Source: an uncultured Oscillospiraceae bacterium
GTDB lineage: Bacteria; Bacillota; Clostridia; Oscillospirales; Acutalibacteraceae
Reading direction: 5' to 3'
Assembly (NCBI GenBank): GCA_900552985.1
Contig: USBP01000069.1
Location: 1 to 7,125 of the forward strand
DNA: 7,125 nucleotides
The notes under the pieces are model-generated. The model ran no database searches and had not been told where the DNA came from. It worked only from the letters and a program-made list of their open reading frames with translations. Every line of letters begins with the position of its first letter. Positions within the stretch are counted from its first letter, which is position 1. This document shows, in pieces, positions 1 through 5,699 of the stretch. Position numbers and translations under genes: made by a program.

Positions 1-19
1 GAGGCAGCCGAGCCGCCTC
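1..19 (-). terminator. Hairpin directly after the DHHW gene, possible terminator
   Basis: The arms at 1-8 and 12-19 pair as a GC-rich stem with one mismatch (6 against 14) and a 3-nt loop. The stem begins right after the TGA stop codon (20-22) of the minus-strand DHHW gene. This position and shape fit an intrinsic terminator for the MBOAT-DHHW operon. The T tract that would complete it would lie beyond the left edge of the window, so it cannot be checked here. Confidence 0.4.
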
Positions 20-1417
20 TCAGCCAAGCATCTTTTCCAGCGCGTTTAGATAAGATTTGTTGCCGCCAATCAGAGAATAGTTGACCAGAAGAACATCCTG
101 AATCCCCTGCGCTTTGACAAAGGAAGCCAGATCCGTTTCAATATTGCGCGGGTCGATTACATAAATCTCCTCGTAATTATCCACCAGGAACGGCACAAGT
201 GCGTTGCCATAGGAATCCTTAATCACAAGGATTTTTTTGCCGTTTTTATTGTCCGTCACAATTTTGGAAAGCGGCGTATCCCCCTGAATAAAAGCGAGGT
301 ATTTATTATCCGCATTCACTTTGGTGGAAACAATGGTCAGATGATGCCCGTTCTGCATGGTGGCGTCGTCATAATACATGCCCTCCGCCTCACGCCGCGG
401 CAGGAAGTATTCGAGATAATCCGGGTTATCCTTGAGCACCTGTGCGTCGGTATAGCGGTACATGCTGCCGACAAAATTTTCGATCCGCCCGCTCTCCAGG
501 GAGGAAAGCGGCGCCGGCTCCAACCCGGCCGCCCGGCAAAACGCTACATAAGCATAGTAAGCGCCGCGCGCCGTCCAGTGATGATCCGTGCGGAAATACA
601 GGTATTCCTCCAGATGCAGCCCGATTTCTGAAACAGCGTCAACCCCCTTCAGGTTCGGCTGCCGGAACTGCTCATAAGCATAGGCGATGCCCTCCTTCTG
701 GGAACGGCTGCCCGTGTGATAATCCTCCGGGCTGTAAAACTCCGTCGCCGTTGGGGCCAACAGCGTGTATATCTTCTGATCCGGCAGTTTTTGCGCCAAG
801 CGGTTGACCACATCTGTGTAATCCCGAATCTTCGGCTTGTTAATGGTGTAAATTTCCAAAGCCGCCTTGCGATCCTTATCAATTAAAATATAACCGCTTT
901 CATATACCTCATCGTCATCGACCTGCGGCTGATAGGGCGCCTTTGTCTCCGCTTCCTTGCCCGTGGTCTGCCCCGCGCCCGTCTCTCCTTCCTCCGTGAG
1001 CGCTTCTCCGCCGAAATCATCCTTGCCCTCTTTCCCGATCAGGACGAGGTCATCCTTCCCGGCAGCCTGCGTAAAAATGCCGCTGAGCTTCTGATTGACG
1101 GAGAGGAAAAAATCCCGCAGGGGGAAGGTATCCGCATAATACTCCTCAAAATCCTTGGTGTAGCTGCCGTCGAACAATGCCTGGAGGCTGAATTCCGGCC
1201 GGGCCTTCAGGTTGCGGTTTTCTTTCTCTGACACGGTTTTATCCGTATCCAACAGGCTGGCTACGCCCAGTGCAAACAGCGGAACGATAAACAGCACGAC
1301 GGATACCAGGCAAAGGATCCTCTGGATGCCGCGCGCCTTGCGCCGCCTTCGCTCCACAGAAATATCCCTTTGGGTCCCCACATGATAAACGGAGGGACGG
1401 GTCGGTTTCTTTTTCAT
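20..1417 (-). CDS. DHHW family protein, SGNH-like partner of an MBOAT O-acyltransferase
   Basis: This 465-aa protein probably transfers acyl (likely acetyl) groups to an exported polysaccharide on the outer face of the membrane, as AlgJ/AlgX and PatB do with their MBOAT partners. It has a basic cytoplasmic start, one membrane segment at about residues 33-55, an ENR-type motif at 67-70 (ENRN), an acidic low-complexity linker at about 129-171, and a C-terminal SGNH-like domain. The family signature DHHW is at 278-281 within FRTDHHW. The likely nucleophile is Ser402 in the KDSYGN motif (400-405), so Asp278, His279 or His280, and Ser402 are candidate catalytic residues. The length fits the family. 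The ATG is preceded by GGGAGG and AGGG purine tracts. The gene starts 18 bp after the MBOAT stop codon, so the two are almost certainly co-transcribed. The family call rests on motifs; the acetyl donor and polysaccharide are inferred, and the acceptor is unknown. Confidence 0.9.
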   Translation of the reverse strand: MKKKPTRPSVYHVGTQRDISVERRRRKARGIQRILCLVSVVLFIVPLFALGVASLLDTDKTVSEKENRNLKARPEFSLQALFDGSYTKDFEEYYADTFPLRDFFLSVNQKLSGIFTQAAGKDDLVLIGKEGKDDFGGEALTEEGETGAGQTTGKEAETKAPYQPQVDDDEVYESGYILIDKDRKAALEIYTINKPKIRDYTDVVNRLAQKLPDQKIYTLLAPTATEFYSPEDYHTGSRSQKEGIAYAYEQFRQPNLKGVDAVSEIGLHLEEYLYFRTDHHWTARGAYYAYVAFCRAAGLEPAPLSSLESGRIENFVGSMYRYTDAQVLKDNPDYLEYFLPRREAEGMYYDDATMQNGHHLTIVSTKVNADNKYLAFIQGDTPLSKIVTDNKNGKKILVIKDSYGNALVPFLVDNYEEIYVIDPRNIETDLASFVKAQGIQDVLLVNYSLIGGNKSYLNALEKMLG

Positions 1418-1435
1418 ATTCCCTGCCTCCCTGCT

Positions 1436-2851
1436 TTAAAATCGGAAATAAAGAAACGGATTGTAGCTTGCGCCAACCAGCGCCGCTGTGGAAAAGAACA
1501 AAAGCGCCACATCATAAACAACGCCGATTACACCTGCCGTAATCTCCTGCGCGCTCCCCCTGCGGGCAAAGCGGGCCAGCAGCCCCTTCGCCAGCTTAGA
1601 GACGGGCAAACATGCCACGATCGCCACCAGGAAGAACACAATATGGTTTTTCAGCAGGATCGTATCCGTAGGCGACACGCCGGCCTGCCCGCTCAGCCCG
1701 AACATCAGGCGGAGCATCTGCCCCAAACGGGACATATCGTCAAAATAGAAGAACACCCAGCCGACCACCACGATAAACAGCGCATAGAGATGGCCCACCA
1801 CGGCGGGCAGTTTCTCCAGATATTTTCCAAGGAACAGCTTTTCAATCGCCAGAAAGACAAAATAGTATAAGCCCCAGAGCACAAAATTCCAGCTTGCGCC
1901 ATGCCAGAGGCCTGTCAGCGCCCACACAACAAACATGTTGCGCAGCTGGTGCCTGCGGTTTCCGCCCAACGGGATATATACATAATCCCGGAAAAAGGTG
2001 CTCAGGCTGATATGCCAGCGCCGCCAGAACTCCGTAATGGATTTAGAAATATAGGGATAGTTGAAGTTTTCAACATACGTAAAGCCGAACATATGCCCCA
2101 GACCAATCGCCATATCCGAATAGCCGGAGAAATCAAAATAAATTTGGAAGGCATATGCCAAAATTCCCGCCCACGCGCCAAGCACAGAGGCTTGCGATAA
2201 ATCTCCGCCAATCAGGGAAGTGGCAACCTGCCCGGCAATATTCGCCAGCAGAACCTTCTTGCCAAGCCCGGTGACAAAGCGCGTGATTCCCTTTGCAAAT
2301 CCCTCCGGCGTGATCTGCCGGTCCTCCAGCTGCTCAGCAATATCAGTATACCGTACAATCGGCCCCGCAATCAGCTGCGGGAACAGGGAAACATACAACA
2401 GCAGCTTTGCATAGGAGCGCTGCACCTGCGCCTGATTCCGATAAACGTCAGCCACATAGGTGATCGCCTGAAAGGTATAAAACGAAATACCAATGGGCAG
2501 AGTAAACGGCTGCTCCGGCAGCTGTGTGCCAAAAATACCGTTGAAATTCTGATTAAAAAAGCCCAAATACTTAAATACAGCCAGAAACGACAGCGTAATC
2601 ACTACGGCTCCTGCAAGCGCCCATTTGGCTTGCTTCCTACCCCGGTATTTGTCAACCAACAGGCCCGCGCCATAGTCAATCAGCGTCGTCAAAAGCATAA
2701 GCACAATCCACTTGGGCTCGCCCCACCCATAAAACACGAGGGACATGGCCAAAAGCAGATAATTACGTGCTCGGATGCCGCGCAGCACAAAATGCAGCAA
2801 TAGGCATACCGGCAGAAAAAGGTACATAAAATTCAAGCTGGAAAAAACCAA
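1436..2851 (-). CDS. MBOAT family membrane O-acyltransferase (AlgI/DltB-like)
   Basis: This 471-aa multi-pass membrane protein moves an acyl group from a cytoplasmic donor across the membrane for O-acylation of an exported or wall polysaccharide. Hallmarks, numbered from the TTG start, are the MVFSSLNF opening typical of AlgI-like proteins, IGISFYTFQ near 120-128, QIYFDFSGYSDMAIG near 236-250, WRRWH at 276-280, and the catalytic-histidine motif TGLWHGASWN with His317. I chose TTG at 2851 because it gives the family-typical N-terminus and a normal length, and because GGGGGA (2857-2862) lies 5 nt upstream. An in-frame upstream GTG at 2983 would add 44 Cys- and Arg-rich residues that do not look like a membrane protein. 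The DHHW partner follows after 18 bp. The family call is very secure. The start is well supported but not proven, and the substrate is unknown. Confidence 0.94.
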   Translation of the reverse strand: MVFSSLNFMYLFLPVCLLLHFVLRGIRARNYLLLAMSLVFYGWGEPKWIVLMLLTTLIDYGAGLLVDKYRGRKQAKWALAGAVVITLSFLAVFKYLGFFNQNFNGIFGTQLPEQPFTLPIGISFYTFQAITYVADVYRNQAQVQRSYAKLLLYVSLFPQLIAGPIVRYTDIAEQLEDRQITPEGFAKGITRFVTGLGKKVLLANIAGQVATSLIGGDLSQASVLGAWAGILAYAFQIYFDFSGYSDMAIGLGHMFGFTYVENFNYPYISKSITEFWRRWHISLSTFFRDYVYIPLGGNRRHQLRNMFVVWALTGLWHGASWNFVLWGLYYFVFLAIEKLFLGKYLEKLPAVVGHLYALFIVVVGWVFFYFDDMSRLGQMLRLMFGLSGQAGVSPTDTILLKNHIVFFLVAIVACLPVSKLAKGLLARFARRGSAQEITAGVIGVVYDVALLFFSTAALVGASYNPFLYFRF

Positions 2852-2862
2852 AACAATCCCCC
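2852..2862 (-). promoter_or_regulatory. Ribosome-binding site that sets the TTG start of the MBOAT gene
   Basis: On the minus strand GGGGGA (2862-2857) is followed by the 5-nt spacer TTGTT and then the TTG codon at 2851. The codon after TTG begins VFSSLNF, matching the usual AlgI-like N-terminus. The weak start codon may hold expression down. Confidence 0.6.
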
Positions 2863-2871
2863 ATTTTGATG

Positions 2872-2955
2872 TCAAATATCGTCCGCCAACCGGGCCGCTG
2901 GCGGGGTTTCTTTCTGCATCTCTGCAGTAGCGGCAGCCGCTCCCGCAGCACACAT
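2872..2955 (-). CDS. Possible small ORF of 27 codons upstream of the MBOAT gene
   Basis: An ATG at 2955 is preceded by GGTGGAGG with a 7-nt spacer, one of the best ribosome-binding sites in the window. The ORF runs 27 codons to a TGA at 2872-2874 and ends 20 bp before the MBOAT TTG. The peptide is alanine-rich at its start (MCAAGAAAATAEMQ) and ends in ARLADDI. It has no obvious signal peptide, membrane segment or known domain. It could be a leader peptide that couples translation to the MBOAT gene, a real microprotein, or a chance ORF. Three tandem hairpins lie inside it. I do not recognise it and infer no function. Confidence 0.3.
   Translation of the reverse strand: MCAAGAAAATAEMQKETPPAARLADDI
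2883..2941 (-). other. Three tandem hairpins in the MBOAT leader
   Basis: In the minus-strand transcript order, the hairpins are AGCGG/CCGCT (2941-2929, 3-nt loop), CTGCA/TGCAG (2927-2914, loop GAGA, a GNRA-type tetraloop), and CCGCCA/TGGCGG (2904-2883, 10-nt loop). All stems are perfect and only 1 and 9 nt separate them. No T tract follows, so they are not terminators. They may be a structured 5' leader or may reflect local GC-rich composition. Confidence 0.35.
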
Positions 2956-3040
2956 AACACTGCCTCCACCTTTTGATACGCACCGTTACCGATAAGAAGA
3001 TGCCGAAGCCGCCTCTAAAGTTGCAGGCTCTGCAAAAAAA

Positions 3041-3508
3041 TCAGATGCAAACCTGATCGCGCAGCTTTGCAAGCGTCTTTTCCCCAATGCCAGGCACCTC
3101 TAACAGCTCATCCACGGATTGAAACGCACCATTCTCCAGGCGATAAGTAAGGATCGCTTCAGCCTTTACCTCGCCGATCCCGTCAAGCTCCATCAGTTCC
3201 TCCTTTGACGCTGTGTTCAGGTTGATAGGGCCGACGTGTTTTTCAGCTGCCGCTACGCTTTGCGCCGGTTTTTGTGCTGTGGTCGAGCGCGTCTGAGCTT
3301 GCATATCCTCACGCTGCTGCACCTGCGCAGATGTGGGCTGCGCGCTGCCGGAAGAGGACGGAAGCACATCCATCGGAAGGGAGGCGGCAAAGGTCTCCAC
3401 CACCGGCGTCAACGGCTGCGCATCAAAGGCGTGATATAAAATGAGCCCTGCCGTCAACAAAAGCGCGGCGGCGATTACAGTCATTTCAGCACGGCTTAAG
3501 CGCTCCAT
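3041..3508 (-). CDS. ComEA-like helix-hairpin-helix DNA-binding protein, membrane-anchored
   Basis: This 155-aa protein has an N-terminal membrane anchor at about residues 9-27, a long Ser/Gln/Ala-rich extracytoplasmic linker at about 40-92, and a C-terminal tandem helix-hairpin-helix domain. The domain opens with PINLNTASKEEL (94-105) and carries the hairpins LDGIGEVKA (108-116) and VPGIGEKTL (138-146), the classic ComEA C-terminal pattern. ComEA proteins bind incoming double-stranded DNA outside the cell during natural transformation. No SLBB domain is visible between anchor and HhH, so this is a shorter form than the Bacillus type. The start at 3508 is favoured over an in-frame ATG at 3541 because AGGAGG sits 7 nt upstream. 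No comEC or other competence gene lies within the window. The domain call is secure; a role in DNA uptake is family inference. Confidence 0.85.
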   Translation of the reverse strand: MERLSRAEMTVIAAALLLTAGLILYHAFDAQPLTPVVETFAASLPMDVLPSSSGSAQPTSAQVQQREDMQAQTRSTTAQKPAQSVAAAEKHVGPINLNTASKEELMELDGIGEVKAEAILTYRLENGAFQSVDELLEVPGIGEKTLAKLRDQVCI

Positions 3509-3839
3509 AAGCAGCCCTCCTGCACACATAGGTTGCATCAAAATTAACAGCCGGCCTGTTTCTGCGTACAGTACACAGTTCGCCGGGCAAGCCCATTCCC
3601 GCCTCCCGCACCTAAGGGTATGGCATGTGAAATCTGATGTTAGGCATTAGTATACCTGTTTCCGCCACAAAATAACAGCCTTTTCTTGATTTTTAGCAGA
3701 TATAAACCTGATATTTTTTCACATAAACCCAGTACCGTTTGAACAGCTCCCGACAGCGGCCGGCACGCCCTCTGCAAAAGCCCTTTCGATCTTCTTGAAT
3801 CCGCCCTGGATACCTTTCAAATAGCAAAATCGATTCAGG

Positions 3840-3870
3840 CCTTCATTCCTGCGCAAATCCCTTCATTCCT
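3840..3870. repeat. 11-bp direct repeat, start-to-start 20 bp
   Basis: CCTTCATTCCT occurs at 3840-3850 and again, identically, at 3860-3870. The 20-bp period is about two helical turns, so both copies face the same side of the DNA. The pair lies about 50-80 bp upstream of the -35 box at 3918, a usual place for an activator or repressor dimer. No regulator is identified. Confidence 0.4.
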
Positions 3871-3917
3871 TTCGACGTTCAAATTTTTACGTTAAAATAA
3901 AATTTTAAATATCTTTA

Positions 3918-3946
3918 TTGATAAAAATTAGGGTATATGCTACACT
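3918..3946 (+). promoter_or_regulatory. SigA-type extended -10 promoter for the 480-aa protein gene
   Basis: TTGATA (3918-3923) matches the -35 consensus at 5 of 6 positions. It is followed by exactly 17 bp and the -10 box TACACT (3941-3946, 4 of 6), with an upstream TG at 3938-3939 giving an extended -10. An AT-rich stretch just upstream (about 3886-3917) resembles an UP element. Transcription would begin near 3953, giving a leader of about 53 nt before the ATG at 4006. Confidence 0.65.
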
Positions 3947-3957
3947 AACCTCCGAAA

Positions 3958-3976
3958 GAAATCGACAAACGGTTTC
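3958..3976. promoter_or_regulatory. Imperfect inverted repeat, candidate operator
   Basis: GAAATCG (3958-3964) and CGGTTTC (3970-3976) form an inverted repeat with one mismatch around a 5-bp centre, 19 bp in all. It starts about 5 bp after the predicted transcription start, where a bound repressor would block elongation or promoter clearance. The regulator is unknown. Confidence 0.4.
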
Positions 3977-4005
3977 AAAATGTATGATAAGGGGAGGAAA
4001 ATCAA

Positions 4006-5448
4006 ATGAAAAAAATCCGAATTTTCACATTGGTCATTACGATTATCTTTGTAGTGGTCAGTGTGGTAGCCGACATTGCGTTTTACTTTACCCACAAGCC
4101 GGATGATTACCTGGCAGATGAAATCACCGTCTCCAACGGCAACCGCATCCTGCGGGAAAAGGGCTTTGCCCTGCAGGCGTGGTTCCCCGCTGAGCAATCC
4201 AGCGAAAAGCAGATCTCCTTTGAAAACCTGAAACAATTCGGTTTTGGCCCGACCTATTATGACGGCAACCTCTTTAACGCCCCCATTCACCAAAAAGACA
4301 GCTCCATGATTTGGAGTATGGCCAAGGCGCCGAACAACGTCAACGCTGTTGATACCGCGCCAAGCGGCAAGGAATGGATGAGCGCGGAGCAGCTGCAATA
4401 TGCAAACAGCCTGATCAGCGTTTGCTTTGGCGACGAGCAGGCATATTCCACCCATCAGGCAGAAATGCTTGGCCAATGGTTTGCCGATTTCAGGAGCAGG
4501 AACAACAACGCGCTGCTCCACTCCAACCAATGGGCAGGCCAGTGGAGTGAAAAGGAATATGAGGAATACATGCGCATTGCAAAGCCTGATATGCTGACCT
4601 ATGATTCCTATTATTTTGATGAGCTCGGCAGCAATAAAGATTATAAAGTTGCAGCCGTGATTGCCGACGATATCAACCGCATCCGTATCCCCGCCATGAA
4701 AGGCTATGACGGCAGCGGTACCTCCCCGATCCCATTTGGCCAATACCTGCTCGGTTACAAATCGGGCGAAAACCCTGCCGCTGTCGGCTGGTACGAGATC
4801 ACCGAATCGCAGAAAAAGCTGGTTGCCAACCTTACGGTAACGATGGGAGGAAAATGGCTGAACCTCTTCCGCGTAATTGACAGCGATCAGTTTCTCCTAT
4901 TTGATGGAAACGGGAATCAAACCCATCATTACCGGGAGTATGCGCAAATCGCCGCTGAAATCGAAGCGCTCTCGCCGCACCTTGTCAACCTGCAAACAGA
5001 AAACGTTCAGGTGCTCAGCGGCAAACATAAGCTGGGGCTGGTAGGCGTGCCCAATCTCAAGCCCTCAACCGTCAGCAAATTCTCCTCAGAAAACAGCTGC
5101 GGCATTGAGGCAATCGAGGCGCAAAATCTCGGCACCGAAAACGACGGCCTGCCAGGCGACGTTTACATCGGCTATTTCCGCACGCTGCCCGGTGCAGGCG
5201 AGATGGAGGGCAGGAATTATTTCATCGTATGCAACGCACTGACATCGGGTAACGGCCTGCACCCAGAGCAGCAGCACGGCTCCAGCCAGGAAACCGCGCA
5301 GAGCATCACGCTCACATTCGATGAAAGCAGCAAAGAGCTTTTCCAGGTAAACAGTAAAAACGGACAGAGCGAGAAGGCGTCCCTTGAAAACGGTAAGTAT
5401 ACCTTTACGCTCGGCGGCGGAGAAATGCAGGTATTTTATCTGGCCTGA
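4006..5448 (+). CDS. Membrane-anchored extracytoplasmic protein, possibly glycoside-hydrolase-like TIM barrel
   Basis: This 480-aa protein has a Lys-led N-terminus and one hydrophobic segment at about residues 5-27, fitting a signal anchor or uncleaved signal peptide, so the rest should lie outside the cell. The middle (about 50-325) alternates short hydrophobic strands with helices in a TIM-barrel manner: FGPTYYDGN (80-88), SVCFGDEQ (138-145), NNALLHSNQW (167-176), PDMLTYDSYYF (194-204), GQYLLGY (245-251) and GKWLNLFRV (282-290). FGDE resembles the GDE(P) motif of uncharacterised glycosidase-like barrels, making Glu144 a candidate acid. The last 150 residues (about 328-480) look like a beta-sandwich ending EMQVFYL. 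The ATG has GGGGAGG 8 nt upstream. The gene stands alone behind its own promoter and is followed by a hairpin. I do not recognise the exact family; glycan hydrolysis is inference only. The coding call itself is firm. Confidence 0.9.
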   Translation: MKKIRIFTLVITIIFVVVSVVADIAFYFTHKPDDYLADEITVSNGNRILREKGFALQAWFPAEQSSEKQISFENLKQFGFGPTYYDGNLFNAPIHQKDSSMIWSMAKAPNNVNAVDTAPSGKEWMSAEQLQYANSLISVCFGDEQAYSTHQAEMLGQWFADFRSRNNNALLHSNQWAGQWSEKEYEEYMRIAKPDMLTYDSYYFDELGSNKDYKVAAVIADDINRIRIPAMKGYDGSGTSPIPFGQYLLGYKSGENPAAVGWYEITESQKKLVANLTVTMGGKWLNLFRVIDSDQFLLFDGNGNQTHHYREYAQIAAEIEALSPHLVNLQTENVQVLSGKHKLGLVGVPNLKPSTVSKFSSENSCGIEAIEAQNLGTENDGLPGDVYIGYFRTLPGAGEMEGRNYFIVCNALTSGNGLHPEQQHGSSQETAQSITLTFDESSKELFQVNSKNGQSEKASLENGKYTFTLGGGEMQVFYLA

Positions 5449-5487
5449 GCCCGATCATGAACAGAGCATGCCGCCTCTCAGGCTTTT
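5443..5487 (+). terminator. Possible terminator of the 480-aa protein gene
   Basis: GCCTGAG (5443-5449), overlapping the stop codon, pairs perfectly with CTCAGGC (5477-5483), followed at once by TTTT (5484-5487). The 27-nt loop contains a second possible short stem, CATG with CATG. The T run is short and the loop long, so it would be a weak terminator. Confidence 0.4.
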
Positions 5488-5586
5488 GCCCCAACCCGCC
5501 GCCGTGCATTCTGGCAGGCAAATCAGATAAAAGCGCAGGGGCAGGCTTCGCGAAACACAGAAAAACGCTAAAAATTGTATCCTCTC
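5488..5586. other. Intergenic stretch with no recognised gene
   Basis: No convincing ORF or RNA gene is visible between the possible terminator and the next promoter. An open frame that enters the MATE gene from 5457 lacks a ribosome-binding site and has a composition unlike a protein N-terminus in its first part. Confidence 0.5.
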
Positions 5587-5615
5587 TTGCAACGCCTTCC
5601 CCCGGATGCTATGAT
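5587..5615 (+). promoter_or_regulatory. Strong extended -10 promoter ahead of the MATE leader
   Basis: TTGCAA (5587-5592, 5 of 6 to TTGACA), a 17-bp spacer and TATGAT (5610-5615, 5 of 6 to TATAAT) with an upstream TG at 5607-5608 make one of the best SigA-type promoters in the window. The predicted start is about 5621-5622, exactly where the hairpin arm AAGGGAAC begins. Confidence 0.75.
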
Positions 5616-5620
5616 AACGG

Positions 5621-5699
5621 AAGGGAACCCTCCTCCAGCAGCAGTACGCCTATCTCTGCCGGAGGAGGGGCTGTTGCGTTCCCTTCATTTTTTATTTTT
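5621..5699 (+). terminator. Structured leader ending in an intrinsic terminator (attenuator or small RNA)
   Basis: The outer arms AAGGGAAC (5621-5628) and GTTCCCTT (5678-5685) are perfectly complementary and are followed by CA and the T-rich tail TTTTTTATTTTT. Inside, CCTCCTCC (5629-5636) pairs perfectly with GGAGGAGG (5661-5668), and GCAG (5641-5644) with CTGC (5656-5659). A competing pairing joins GCAGCAG (5638-5644) to CTGTTGC (5671-5677) with one G-U pair. It lies between its own promoter and the MATE ribosome-binding site, so read-through would be needed to express the transporter. This fits an attenuator or riboswitch-like element controlling an efflux pump; the alternative is an independent small RNA of about 75 nt. 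I could not match it to a known riboswitch class. The hairpin and tail are plain in the sequence; the function is inferred. Confidence 0.75.

Larger units (their letters stand above)
3509..4005. other. Divergent intergenic region with candidate control elements
   Basis: About 500 bp separate the comEA-like gene (leftwards) and the 480-aa protein gene (rightwards). I see no convincing gene. The region holds short repeats on the comEA side (TAACAGCC and CCTGTTTC, two copies each), an isolated -10-like TATACT on the minus strand at 3654-3649 without a good -35, an 11-bp direct repeat at 3840-3870, an AT-rich block at about 3886-3917, and a good plus-strand promoter followed by an inverted repeat. 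Confidence 0.7.

Noticed and set aside
2983..2994. GTTACCGAT on the plus strand, similar to the 3' end of c-di-GMP (GEMM) riboswitches
   Set aside because: The other conserved GEMM segments (GACGCAAAGCC and its partners) are absent, and no plus-strand gene lies downstream.
3021..3040. Inverted repeat TTGCAG-GCT-CTGCAA beside a run of seven A on the plus strand, after the comEA stop
   Set aside because: On the minus strand the T run comes before the stem, not after it, so it is not an intrinsic terminator for comEA, and no plus-strand gene ends there.
3940..4743. Long open frame of 267 codons on the minus strand opposite the 480-aa gene
   Set aside because: It is fully antisense to a gene with a signal anchor, promoter and ribosome-binding site, and its sequence shows no coherent domain.
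5470..5481. 12-mer GCCGCCTCTCAG shared with 12-23, and its 9-mer core GCCGCCTCT at 3008-3016
   Set aside because: All copies lie just after stop codons, but they are short, GC-rich and differ in hairpin context and orientation relative to the genes; too little to call a dispersed repeat.
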